Of a DNA stretch of 64,000 nt, positions 43,501 through 51,268 are shown in pieces. A program made the translations under genes and the position numbers. Origin of the DNA: JBCCQL01 sp039414355. GTDB lineage: Bacteria > Planctomycetota > Planctomycetia > Pirellulales > Lacipirellulaceae. The DNA lies in assembly GCA_039414355.1 (NCBI GenBank), contig JBCDJN010000014.1:3274-67273 (forward strand), written 5' to 3'. The notes under the pieces are model-generated. The model did not search any database, was not told the DNA's origin, and saw nothing but the letters and a program-made list of their open reading frames with translations. Positions within the stretch are counted from its first letter, which is position 1, and the number at the start of each line of letters is the position of its first letter.

Positions 43501-45769
43501 GCCAACCGGAGCCGAACTGGCGGTGGCCCACCACCGGCCGATGGCCGTCCGCGTGGAGGTGCTGCCCGTCGCGTCGCTGCCGCCATCGCTCGACCCGGCC
43601 ATGTCCACCGCGGCGGAGTACAGGATGGCGGGCGAAGGGCGGTTCACCCGAGTTGCGTTCTCTGCCGATGGCACTCGGTTAGCGGCTGTCGAGCAAGCCG
43701 GCGAGCCGAGCCGCGTGAACGTCACGGTGTGGTCGCGCCAGTCCCCGGCCGGCGAGTTCACCGGCAAGACCAAGCTCGCGGTCGACGCCCGATCGGTCGC
43801 CTTCAACCCACTCGATAGCAGCCGGCTGGCGGTTGGCGCCGCGGGCGGCGAACTCTCGTTTTGGCGTCTGAGCGATGGCGACGCGACGCCCGAAGCACGA
43901 TTGATGGAGCACGCCGACGACGTGACCGAAGTCGCGTACACGCCAAGCGGCAAGCGGCTCGCCACCGCGTCGGTCAGTGGCCGGGCGTTCGTTTGGCGGC
44001 GGTCGGATGACGAGCAGTGGCGGATCGACAACTTCCCGCCAGTCCGCCACCTCAGCCCGCTAACCGGCGTCGCCTGGACCGCCGATGGGCAGACACTCGT
44101 CACGGCCGACAGAGAGGGCCTCATCCGCTCGTGGCCGCTGCCGCGGTTCTACGATGTCCGCAAGCTCGCCACCCGCGCCGACGCCGCCAACACCATCGCC
44201 CCGACGAAGGGTGGTCGGGTTCTTATCGGCGACAGCCAGGGCCACACCCTGCTGGTCGACCCGGCGCGGCCGACCGAACCCGTCGCCAACTTCTTCGTCG
44301 GCCACCCCGGCGAGTCGATCGCGCAGTCTTGGCTTGTTCGAGACGTTGGCTCGCGGTCCACGCACTTGGCAACGCTGGCCTTTGCGGACGGCGCCGCTTC
44401 GCTTGTTCGCTGGCGAGACGGCACGCGGTTTGCGCTGAACGGAGTCGATCAACGCGACTCGATCGACCTCTCGCCGGACGGCAAAACCTTGGCCGCCGCG
44501 TCGCTGCAAGCGATCACGCTCTTGGACGTTGAAAGATCGCAGGTGCTCGCCCGCGGCACGCTGGCCGCGTCGTCGCTTGCTTTCCTCCCAAGCGGCCGGC
44601 TCTTGGTTGGCGACGCCCGGGGGCGACTGTCGTTGATGCGCGCCGAAGGCGGTCAGCTTGTCCGCGAACGCAGCGAACTTGTCGCGCCGCGGCGAGATGT
44701 GCGCCTGCTCGCCTCGCAGCGCGACTCGTCGAGCGACGTGGTGTACGCCGTAACCGATGAGCCGCGGCCGGCGGTCTATCGCGTCGCGATCGACCCGGCT
44801 GGCGCCATGCGTGTCGAGCCTCTGCCTCGTCTCGATGAACCGATCGATCAGATCACCGCCATCGACGACGGCGTCGCGGTGCGGCTTTCGCGCAGCGGCG
44901 AGGTGCTGGTCAGCGACGCTGGCGGCGACGCCTGGCGGCCCGGCAGCCAAGCCGATCTCACGCCGCCCGGGAGCAGCGAGGCACCCGAGTCCCGTAGCCC
45001 GGTGCTGCTCGCCTTCGACGATGGCGTCAACACGATCAGCATCTCGCGAGACGGCCGAGAGCGTCGCTGGTCGGCCGACCAACCCAACCGGCCCAACAAA
45101 ACCACGGTCATCACGGACGAGGGTAAGGTGCTTCTCGCCGCGTGCAACGCATCGGCCGATCGAGTAGCCGTAGCAGCGGAGTCGCGCCTTGGTGTTGCCG
45201 TTCGGCTGCGAACGCCTGAAGGCTGGCGGACGCTGCCGGCTGGCTCGCCGTTCTCAACGCGGGCGCGTTTGGCGATTGATGACGCCCGCGTTATCGCTTG
45301 GGACCCCACCCCGGGACGCCTCACAACGTGGCGTCTCGACGAACTGGGCGCCAAGCCCGAAACCTGGCAAGAGGGCACGGCCCGCTCAGTGGCGGGCGAC
45401 GCGGCGATCGCCCTCGGCGACGGCGGCCGCGTCGCGGTTGCGACGCCCAGCGGCGACGACCAACAACTACTTCTTTGGTCGTCCGAGGCCGACCAACCAA
45501 AGCGTCACACTCTCGAGGAAATCGAAGCGACCGCGCTCGCCTTCTCGCCCTCAGGCCGCCGGCTGTTTATCGGCACGTCGACCGGTCGGATCGTGCTGTA
45601 CGATGTCTCGACCAACACCGCCGCCAACCCGCCGGCGCCGCGGTTCGACGAGCTGATGAGCTTCGCCGAGCACCGCCGCCCGATCACAACGCTCCGCTTC
45701 TCGCCCGACGGAAAGACGCTTTACTCAGCCGATGAGCAGGGCGTGGGCGTCGTCTGGCCGACGCGGTAG
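40559..45769 (+). CDS. Zinc-ribbon / Ser-Thr kinase / coiled-coil / WD40 receptor protein
   Basis: 1736 residues. It starts with a zinc ribbon (CPTCG, then CDLC, residues 4-28). About 230 acidic residues follow with many ATVD, GTVDFD, GTIDFD and ATVDLD repeats, likely disordered and rich in possible phosphothreonine sites. The kinase (about 332-590) has the G-loop AKGGMGRVYL, VALK, HRDLKPEN (His453) and GTPLYMAPEMA. Its metal motif is DWG (Asp473-Trp474-Gly475) rather than DFG; Asp is kept, so activity is likely. A membrane segment (about 698-720) is followed by a long coiled coil (about 725-800, Ala/Glu/Lys-rich) and a WD40 propeller-rich part (about 960-1736), with motifs such as LAFSPSGRRLFIGTSTGRIV. 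It lies 31 bases after the M50/HlyD gene and is probably co-transcribed with it, so it may sense or control that system. Confidence 0.9.
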   Translation: MIVCPTCGALLPLGTETSDGDQLCDLCRDKQQEGAETREEASTPVFDSSEPADDGDTPVFDATVDGDATVTEDSASKPPATPAAGVTVDENATVAEGGTVDFDHTPEEEPAGDENATPVFDATVDIDQPASGEADEHATDHFDDATVAGGATVDFDTGEPDSTDKAGAPNAGGTIDFDPDDTVGTVDLQVDDAAQTIDLDTAESATVDLDAGADPTDFSLAPDSVDETPAGRAPPTLHGAAADNATVDLEGRPPGATPAGLADATRAGGDTADAAAMSLDSRLKKMWRAAEASDGSPSATLQVELKHLGGESLLSVSSRPVLGEEAAPNEKGDYRIEKFLAKGGMGRVYLAQQSSLGRTVALKTLSDELAAKDRYRQKFFAEASITGLLDHPNIVPIHDLGVQADGVPFYSMKFVTGEPWSDSILQKSKSENLSILLQVADGVAFAHSRRILHRDLKPENVMLGEYGEVLVVDWGLAVHLDRDKEFSLGGTPLYMAPEMANHEVENINERSDVYLLGAMLFEVLEGKAPHESGAKTATERILTAAMNKIVPHKSADELMDVALKALATKPADRYADAREFQDAVRECQRHADSRERAERAAAELDVAKHTGDNERFARAMFAYQDAVDLWPENGAAQEGLNEARIAYAEHALAERDYGLGLSLLDEADESHRPLREQLLAAQDREAQRGRRLRLARNAAIAATVATVASLSGFAWFANNAAIKQRKLTNQATASAAEAREQRTEAERQKDIAEGEAMNAREAEALEREAKKAAQNSAAAALKAQKLAEAAEDKASKARAVAVANEAIAKRRAFVAEVALTAADLAVADTDTASERLARIEQTSPELLDWEAGRLRHLSHGDFARVEMDDPIAQFVSTPPLPVPDGTPAPTVVAALAGDPETTGARLLAGTLDPATGKALLAAAPALPGVDPTLVALGPGGLTAVAGTLADRAGVIAVLTPDGVKQVAVPPDGREVTALAFSPTGAELAVAHHRPMAVRVEVLPVASLPPSLDPAMSTAAEYRMAGEGRFTRVAFSADGTRLAAVEQAGEPSRVNVTVWSRQSPAGEFTGKTKLAVDARSVAFNPLDSSRLAVGAAGGELSFWRLSDGDATPEARLMEHADDVTEVAYTPSGKRLATASVSGRAFVWRRSDDEQWRIDNFPPVRHLSPLTGVAWTADGQTLVTADREGLIRSWPLPRFYDVRKLATRADAANTIAPTKGGRVLIGDSQGHTLLVDPARPTEPVANFFVGHPGESIAQSWLVRDVGSRSTHLATLAFADGAASLVRWRDGTRFALNGVDQRDSIDLSPDGKTLAAASLQAITLLDVERSQVLARGTLAASSLAFLPSGRLLVGDARGRLSLMRAEGGQLVRERSELVAPRRDVRLLASQRDSSSDVVYAVTDEPRPAVYRVAIDPAGAMRVEPLPRLDEPIDQITAIDDGVAVRLSRSGEVLVSDAGGDAWRPGSQADLTPPGSSEAPESRSPVLLAFDDGVNTISISRDGRERRWSADQPNRPNKTTVITDEGKVLLAACNASADRVAVAAESRLGVAVRLRTPEGWRTLPAGSPFSTRARLAIDDARVIAWDPTPGRLTTWRLDELGAKPETWQEGTARSVAGDAAIALGDGGRVAVATPSGDDQQLLLWSSEADQPKRHTLEEIEATALAFSPSGRRLFIGTSTGRIVLYDVSTNTAANPPAPRFDELMSFAEHRRPITTLRFSPDGKTLYSADEQGVGVVWPTR

Positions 45770-45832
45770 CGGCGGCGATCGGTCTCGCTCGCGCGTGGCA
45801 ACTTGGTACTTCGGTCTAACCTCCACCTTTGC

Positions 45833-46441
45833 ATGCCTGCTGCTCTCGTCCTCGCCGGCGGCCGCAGCTCGCGGATGGGGCGGGACAAGGCGTCGCTGCC
45901 TTGGGGCGAGGGGACGCTGCTGAGCGCGACCGTCGATCGCGCTGCGATGGCGACGGGTAGCGGGCCGATTGCGTGCGTCGCGGCGCCCGACCAATCGCTG
46001 CCGCCGATGCCGGGAGGCGTGGAGGTGGCCCGCGACCGCTCGCAGGGCCGGGGGCCGCTGGAAGCGCTCGCCGCTGGATTGCACGCGCTCGCCGGTCGCG
46101 CGGAGTGTGCCCTGGTCGTGGGCTGCGACACGCCGCTGCTCGCGCCGGCCGTCGGGCGGCTGTTGCTTGAGCGGCTCGGAGACCACGACGCCGCTGTGGC
46201 TGTGGCCGGCGGACGGCGGCAGCCGCTGCTCGCCGCTTACCGCGTCAACCTGGCGCCGACCGCCGACGAGGTGCTCGCCGGCGGCCGGAGCAGCTTGCAC
46301 GCGTTGCTCGACCGGGTTCGCGTGACCGAAGTCTGCGAAGACGACCTTCGCCGCGTCGACCCCGATCTTCGCAGCCTGATCAACTGCAACGATGACGCGG
46401 CGTACCAGCGGGCCCTCGCGCTTCACGCCAGCGGCGCCTGA
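45833..46441 (+). CDS. mobA: Molybdenum cofactor guanylyltransferase (MobA)
   Basis: 202 residues from the ATG at 45833, which places the family signature at the very N-terminus: AALVLAGGRSSRMGRDKASL followed by PWGEG. A later segment, ALVVGCDTPLLAP, holds the metal-binding Asp. MobA transfers GMP from GTP to Mo-molybdopterin to make the guanine dinucleotide cofactor in the cytoplasm. The C-terminal LINCNDDAAYQRAL is the usual NxND/D motif. It is not clearly part of an operon: 63 bases separate it from the kinase/WD40 gene, and its end overlaps the convergent PEP-CTERM gene by 62 bases. The fhcA and fhcB genes nearby need no molybdenum in bacteria, so the proximity may be chance. Confidence 0.9.
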   Translation: MPAALVLAGGRSSRMGRDKASLPWGEGTLLSATVDRAAMATGSGPIACVAAPDQSLPPMPGGVEVARDRSQGRGPLEALAAGLHALAGRAECALVVGCDTPLLAPAVGRLLLERLGDHDAAVAVAGGRRQPLLAAYRVNLAPTADEVLAGGRSSLHALLDRVRVTEVCEDDLRRVDPDLRSLINCNDDAAYQRALALHASGA

Positions 46442-47282
46442 CGGCGGCGGCCAGCACACCGAGCAGAACCGCGGCGGCGGGCTCGGGAATCGCCGCCGGT
46501 GCGGCCGCCGCGAGCTCATCACGCCACAGGGTGAAGTCGGCGGCGTCCACCACGCCGTCGAAGTTCAGGTCGGCCGCCACGTTCGCCTCGACGCCAAAGA
46601 ACCGGCGCCACTCGGCGAAGTCGCCCGGCCCCACGGCGCCGTCGCCATCGATATCGCCCGGCATGGCGGGCGCGACGACAATCTCGCCGATGGTCACGCG
46701 TGAGTGGCCGGTCAAGAAGACGTTCAGAGCAATGCTGTCGACGTCCGACCAGTCGATCGGCTGACTAGCCCGGTCGAGCAGCCAGGAGAGGTAGTAGGGC
46801 TCGTCGCTCCACGCCAGCTTGGCGCCGAAGCCGGTCGACTGAGCATCGCCGCCGGCGCCCGATCCGAAGACCATCGACAGCTGCGGCGGGTGCACGTGGT
46901 CGCCCAGGGGCACGGCCTCGTCAATCCGCATCAGCAGCCGCTCGCCGGCGGCGGTGAAGTCGGCAGCAAGCGGATTCGCCTCGCCACCGTAGCGGAGGCC
47001 AATCACCTCAAACACGCCTCGGTCGTGGTCAAACGTCAGGCTGCCGCCGCCCGAAGGCTCCACGGCGAGCGACCCGCCGTAGCCGCTGAAGACGGTTCGC
47101 TCGCCGCCAACCGCCGCAGGGGCGTCCCAGGTCTGATCGACGCTCAAGTACTGCTGCTGATCGAAGAACGCCCCGGTTGTGAAGTCGTCCAAGACCAGCT
47201 GCGCGTCCACCGCTGGGCCCCCCAAGAGAAGGGCGCCCGCCGCCGCGATGCCGCCTCCAACACGATCGATTCGCTTACTCAT
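46380..47282 (-). CDS. Secreted PEP-CTERM protein with dockerin-like loops
   Basis: 300 residues: a signal peptide (VGGGIAAAGALLLGGPAVDA), a beta-rich unknown domain starting LVLDDFTTGAFFDQQQ, two calcium-loop units (GDIDGDGAVGPGDFAEWRRF and DLNFDGVVDAADFTLWRDEL), then IPEPAAAVLLGVLAAAVRRR, a textbook PEP-CTERM. About 16 residues after the Arg cluster (WREARGPAGTPRHRCS) are read antisense to the mobA 3' end, an unusual extension for a sorting tail. The central domain resembles DUF-type jelly-roll domains with a DxSDVDSIALNVFLTG segment, but I do not recognise a family. It is likely exported and processed by exosortase. GGAG lies 12 bases ahead of the ATG at 47282. Confidence 0.82.
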   Translation of the reverse strand: MSKRIDRVGGGIAAAGALLLGGPAVDAQLVLDDFTTGAFFDQQQYLSVDQTWDAPAAVGGERTVFSGYGGSLAVEPSGGGSLTFDHDRGVFEVIGLRYGGEANPLAADFTAAGERLLMRIDEAVPLGDHVHPPQLSMVFGSGAGGDAQSTGFGAKLAWSDEPYYLSWLLDRASQPIDWSDVDSIALNVFLTGHSRVTIGEIVVAPAMPGDIDGDGAVGPGDFAEWRRFFGVEANVAADLNFDGVVDAADFTLWRDELAAAAPAAIPEPAAAVLLGVLAAAVRRRWREARGPAGTPRHRCS

Positions 47283-47517
47283 GACTACTGCTGCTCCGTT
47301 CCGGTAGCCCCTTAAGCGGCTAGGCCGGTTTCATCAGAGCGCGCAACAGTCGGATCGTCTGACTTCGTGCGTTGCAAGACGCCTACCCGAACCGACGCGG
47401 AGCACGTCACGCTGCGGGCAAGTACCACGGCGCGATGGTCGCCTCCTCAGCAGTTTGTGGCCGCACCTCCGCGAGGTAGCGACGATCAAACGGCGGCTTC
47501 CGGCGGACCTGAGAAGC

Positions 47518-48684
47518 TCAGGTCTTTCGCGTCAAGCGACGCGAGCAGCAGCCGGCCGCGATCGCAACGCCGGCAAGCAGGCTGACCGCCGGCTCGGGGA
47601 TGGAGGTCGACGCCCCCGGCGCGGTTGCCCCGAAGTTGTTCGCCCACACGTCGTAGTCGCTTAGCGTGAACTCCGTGCCAAAGCCGTCACGCCAGACGGT
47701 GTAGTCGGCCGCGTCAACCATGCCGTCCGAGTTGTAGTCGCCAGCGAGCGGATCGGCCGGAAGTGGGACCAGGCCATCGAAGACTTCCACGTTGTCAAAG
47801 ACGCTGAAGCTGAAGGCGGGATCAACTGTGACCGAGGAGAACAAGTCGGACATCAACAAGCCGATTGATCCATCGAGAAACGCCTCTTCCGGTTCCCCGT
47901 TGCTGTAATCGACCGTGCCGATCTCCAGCGTGTTGCCGGAGCTCGCGCTCCGCATGGTGAAGCGAGCGAAGCCAGGGGATGTGGTGTCGCCGGAGGGACC
48001 CAGGTTCTCGGTATCGACTTCGACGTTTACCGTCATCCATTGGAAGCCGGCGGCGCCCGCCCGGACGAGCCCCGTCGAGCCCTGCGCAGGGACGGCCGTG
48101 GCGATATCGATCTCTGGGAACGCGGCTTGAATGATTGGGTTGGTGTGGTCGCGGGCCCCTGCCATGTCTCCCAGCGCGTACTGCCCGCTCTCGGACTGGA
48201 GTTGGGTTTCCTCTTTGTAGAGCCGGTAGTCCGTCGCCGCGGCGTCTCCGTCGCCGGTGTAGAGGAACGAAGCGCCTAGGGGCCCGGGCATGGCGCCGTC
48301 ATGTCCAACACTCACGCCCACGAACTCGGTCGTCCCGGTCCCCACGCCGCCGTCGTCGGGCGCCCAGTTCGACCAAACATCAACGCGCAACGTGTACTGC
48401 CCCGTGAACGCCGAATCGAAGAAGAAAGCGCCAATCTCCGCGGCGCCGGTCGGCTGCGAGTTATTGACCTCAAGCTTAAGACCAATGGTGTCGCTGCCCC
48501 GCGGGGCCGCTGGCAGCCCCTTCGTTGAGTAGTCGAAGCCGAACACCGCCGAGGCATCGGCGTCTTGGGCGATCGTCCAACCGGTGCCCGTGTCTAGTCC
48601 GTCAGAAAACACCTGCCCAAACGCGCCGCCGCCGAGACTTAGCAGCCCGAATACGGTCGTCACGCAGATCCACACTCTCGTCAT
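47518..48684 (-). CDS. Secreted PEP-CTERM protein with dockerin-like loops
   Basis: 388 residues from the ATG at 48684, chosen because GGGGAG stands eight bases upstream and a signal peptide follows (MTRVWICVTTVFGLLSLGGG, cleavage near AFG|QVFSDG); the frame continues upstream to 48954 without coding character. The mature part begins with a laminin-G/jelly-roll-like beta domain (SDGLDTGTGWTIAQDADASA and later FFFDSAFTGQYTLRVDVWSN). Two calcium-loop units follow: DYNSDGMVDAADYTVWRDGF, then the shorter TLSDYDVWANNFG. The tail is IPEPAVS, a hydrophobic run and CCSRRLTRK, a PEP-CTERM. No enzyme motif is seen. It is likely a surface or matrix protein sorted by exosortase; no exosortase gene is in this window. 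It stands alone between two minus-strand genes. Confidence 0.85.
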   Translation of the reverse strand: MTRVWICVTTVFGLLSLGGGAFGQVFSDGLDTGTGWTIAQDADASAVFGFDYSTKGLPAAPRGSDTIGLKLEVNNSQPTGAAEIGAFFFDSAFTGQYTLRVDVWSNWAPDDGGVGTGTTEFVGVSVGHDGAMPGPLGASFLYTGDGDAAATDYRLYKEETQLQSESGQYALGDMAGARDHTNPIIQAAFPEIDIATAVPAQGSTGLVRAGAAGFQWMTVNVEVDTENLGPSGDTTSPGFARFTMRSASSGNTLEIGTVDYSNGEPEEAFLDGSIGLLMSDLFSSVTVDPAFSFSVFDNVEVFDGLVPLPADPLAGDYNSDGMVDAADYTVWRDGFGTEFTLSDYDVWANNFGATAPGASTSIPEPAVSLLAGVAIAAGCCSRRLTRKT

Positions 48685-48950
48685 GGTAGTACTCCCCAGC
48701 AGATGCACGCCTGTCTGACTATAGGTGGGATCGATCTGGTGATTTCGCGTTCGGTTTCTTGACGTTCCGGCCGGCCAGCAATCGACGCCACGCTTCCCAG
48801 ATGCTAGCCAGTCGGGCAATTGGCTGCAAACTCCGCGTGGATTGGCCTGCCTCACGACCCCGTCGCTACCCACCGTGCTCAATGAACGGCGGACGAGTCG
48901 TTCCAACAGGGCTCCAAGCGCCACAACGAATCGACCGTCGATCGCGCCTG

Positions 48951-50603
48951 TCAACCGCGGCGCCCCACCGCTTCGCGTTCGCCAAGCTCATGGTCCTCAA
49001 CGCCAAAGTGCTCCATCGGCACGCTGTAGTGCCGGTCGAAATACGCCGGCAGATCGGCGAGCCGGTCTTCGCCGTCTTCGGCGGTGGCGTACAAGGTCTT
49101 GCCCTGTGGCGCCGAGCGGATCTCGCCCTGATCGACCATCACCTCGCCGGCTTTGATGACCATCCGGGGCAGCTCGAACATTGCCTCGTAATTGTCGCTG
49201 GGGGTGTAGAGCGTCACGTCGGCATCGGCGCCGACGCCCAGGTGGCCCTTGGTGGTGAGGCCGAGCAGCCGGGCCGGGCCGGCGCGGGTGATGATGGCGA
49301 TTTCGTTGAGCGTGTACTCGCGGTCGAGCTCCGCCAAGCGGCAGCGTTTGAGCAACGTATCGGGGCACTGGGCGATCAACTCGTCGCGGTACGCACGGTC
49401 CATCAGCAGGCGGATCAATTGCGGGTAGGCGAGGAACGACCCGCCGTTGGGGTGGTCGGTGCTCATGACGACCCGCCACGGGTCGCGGATCATCAGGTAC
49501 CACTCCAGGCCGACCGCCCACTGCAGGGCGTTGAAGAGATTCTTGTTCTTGTAGGTCATGGGGAGCACGCCGCAGCCGCCCTCGACCTCGGTGTCGTGCG
49601 AGCACCACCGGTTGCCGGTCGCCCGGTAGAGGTAGTGGCCGAGCGGGCCGTCGCCCGTCATGTTGGTCGTCGCCCCGAACATCACCTGGCCGACGTCCAC
49701 CGAGAGGTTCTCGTGCTGGTTGATGTAGTCGACCAGCGGTTCGACCCGGCTGGAGAGCGAACCTTCGTCCGCGTCGCCGCCGCCGTAGCTGTGAAACTGG
49801 ATGTGGGCCAGGTGGGCGCGGGCGCCGCCGAGGGCTTGCATGGTGTCGAGCGTGGTCCGCCAATTGCCGGGCATGCCGAGCTGGTTGCAGTGCAGGTGCA
49901 GCGGGTGGGGCAGGGCGAGCTCGTTCGCCGCCGCGGCGAGCGAGCTGATGATCTGCCGCGGCGTGAGGTTGTAACCGGGCACTTCGGACTCCAACCCCTC
50001 CACCCGCATCATGCCGGGACGCTTCCACGCCTCCACGCCGCCCGGGTTGGCCAGCTTGGGGGCGTAGCCGCGGGTCCGCCGCAGCAGCCACGCCAGGTAC
50101 TCGCGGAGCCGTTCGCCATCGCCGCGCTGGATGCACTCCATCGCGTAGCGGTTGTTGCCCACCAGCACGAAGAAGCCTTTGTCCAAGCAGGGCGTGTCGG
50201 CGAACTCCTGGTGCGCCTGCCTGGCGCCGAGCGGGGAGACCGCCGCGTCGAAGACCGACGTGTAGCCCAGCCCGGCGTACTTGTACGCCGTGGCGAAGGT
50301 CGAGGGTACGCTGCCCATGGTGCCGGAACGCAGGCCGGGCGAAGCGGCCAGGGCGCCCGCCAGGCCGCGGCGGTCGTCGGGCCGCATCTTGCGGGCGGCG
50401 GTGACCTTCGGCCCCGTGATGTGGCAGTGCATGTCCACGCCGCCCGGCATGACCACCAGTCCCGCGGCGTCGATCGTCCGCGAAGCCTTCGCCCCATCGG
50501 CCGGCGGGGCGACAACCTTGCCGCCGTCGATCCAGAGGTCGCGCACCTGCCCATCGATTCCATTGATAGGGTCGTAGACGGTTCCGCCGGCGATCTTAAG
50601 CAA
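48951..50603 (-). CDS. fhcA: Formylmethanofuran dehydrogenase subunit A-like, FhcA
   Basis: 550 residues of the amidohydrolase fold. Expected binuclear-metal residues are in place: His59 and His61 (MHCHITGPK), Lys183 as likely carboxylated bridge (GYAPKLANPGG), His236/His238 (PLHLHCN), and Asp383 in STDHPNGG. In methylotrophs and planctomycetes FhcA is the hydrolase subunit of the formyltransferase/hydrolase complex, which releases formate from formyl-methanofuran in tetrahydromethanopterin-linked C1 oxidation. Start is a TTG at 50603; no better site was seen. FhcB is encoded 666 bases upstream on the same strand, with a DinB gene in opposite orientation between them. FhcC, FhcD and the other C1 genes are not in the window, in line with the scattered C1 genes of planctomycetes. 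Confidence 0.92.
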   Translation of the reverse strand: MLKIAGGTVYDPINGIDGQVRDLWIDGGKVVAPPADGAKASRTIDAAGLVVMPGGVDMHCHITGPKVTAARKMRPDDRRGLAGALAASPGLRSGTMGSVPSTFATAYKYAGLGYTSVFDAAVSPLGARQAHQEFADTPCLDKGFFVLVGNNRYAMECIQRGDGERLREYLAWLLRRTRGYAPKLANPGGVEAWKRPGMMRVEGLESEVPGYNLTPRQIISSLAAAANELALPHPLHLHCNQLGMPGNWRTTLDTMQALGGARAHLAHIQFHSYGGGDADEGSLSSRVEPLVDYINQHENLSVDVGQVMFGATTNMTGDGPLGHYLYRATGNRWCSHDTEVEGGCGVLPMTYKNKNLFNALQWAVGLEWYLMIRDPWRVVMSTDHPNGGSFLAYPQLIRLLMDRAYRDELIAQCPDTLLKRCRLAELDREYTLNEIAIITRAGPARLLGLTTKGHLGVGADADVTLYTPSDNYEAMFELPRMVIKAGEVMVDQGEIRSAPQGKTLYATAEDGEDRLADLPAYFDRHYSVPMEHFGVEDHELGEREAVGRRG

Positions 50604-50625
50604 CGTGGTGGCCAGGGCTGGATGA

Positions 50626-50643
50626 TGGGGGCTGGGGGCTGGG
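50626..50643. repeat. Short G-rich direct repeat 5' of the DinB gene
   Basis: TGGGGGC occurs twice in tandem, with a third partial copy, in a 91-base divergent gap between fhcA and the DinB gene. Low-complexity tandem words of this kind border small inserted genes in planctomycete intergenic DNA. Here they pair with another tandem word just after the DinB stop. Confidence 0.5.
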
Positions 50644-50694
50644 AGCCGCGAGTCCTATGGTACTTCGAATCCCGAGACCTAGAGAAGGTGAACG

Positions 50695-51201
50695 ATGGCA
50701 CGCGATCGGATCGAACACGCGACTCAGCGGATGAAGCTCGCCCGCAGCTTCACGCATCACTGCCTGGAAGACCTGGCGCCGGAGCAGTGGTTTTGGCAAC
50801 CGGCCGACGGCATGAACCACATCGCCTGGCATGTGGGTCATCTGGCGTTCGCCCAGTACTTCCTCTGCCTGAAACGGATCCGCGACCGCATTGAAGCCGA
50901 CGAGCCGCTCATCAGCACGAAGTTCCTCAAGAGGTACAAACGCGGCTCATCGCCCGACCCGATGCCGGAGAACAACGAGACGATCGCCGAGCTCAGGCGC
51001 GTTGTCGACGGCGTCTTCGACGAGGCGATGCGTGAGCTCGCGAAGTGGACCGACGAGGAGCTCGACGTACCGTCCTCGCCGCCGCACCCCGTGTTTGACA
51101 CCAAGTTGGGCGCCATCGAGTGGTGCCCCCAGCACGAGATGATGCACGCCGGCCAGATGACCCTGCTGCGGCGGCTGATGGGCAGGGGGCCGAAGTGGTG
51201 A
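50695..51201 (+). CDS. DinB-family putative metal-dependent hydrolase/thiol-transferase
   Basis: 168 residues of the four-helix DinB fold. The His triad is visible: the first His in NHIAWHVGHLAFAQ, and the paired His in HEMMHAGQM near the C-terminus, which bind a divalent metal in this family. It starts at an ATG with GAAGG at 50684-50688, 6 bases upstream. The function of such stand-alone members is not known; relatives include damage-inducible proteins and bacillithiol or mycothiol transferases. It is the only plus-strand gene between fhcA and fhcB and interrupts what would otherwise be a same-strand pair. Short tandem words flank it on both sides, so it may be a later insertion. Confidence 0.88.
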   Translation: MARDRIEHATQRMKLARSFTHHCLEDLAPEQWFWQPADGMNHIAWHVGHLAFAQYFLCLKRIRDRIEADEPLISTKFLKRYKRGSSPDPMPENNETIAELRRVVDGVFDEAMRELAKWTDEELDVPSSPPHPVFDTKLGAIEWCPQHEMMHAGQMTLLRRLMGRGPKW

Positions 51202-51202
51202 G

Positions 51203-51226
51203 TAGGCGCTAGTTGATAGGCGCTAG
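51203..51226. repeat. Direct repeat of TAGGCGCTAG 3' of the DinB gene
   Basis: Two perfect copies of TAGGCGCTAG separated by four bases begin directly after the DinB stop codon. A third, shortened copy follows. The word is itself nearly palindromic (AGGCGCT over AGCGCCT). It has no counterpart elsewhere in the window. Confidence 0.6.
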
Positions 51227-51268
51227 GCGCGAGTTCTTTCGGGTCGGTCCCGACACGCTGGCAGCGCC

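Noticed and set aside
7864..48684. Cellulosome from dockerin-like modules
   Set aside because: No cohesin or scaffoldin gene is present; in planctomycetes these loops are commonly linked to PEP-CTERM proteins.
48759..50894. Plus ORF of 711 codons antisense to fhcA
   Set aside because: Composition (Arg/Val/Gly/His) is that of a GC-rich shadow; fhcA has clear catalytic residues on the other strand.
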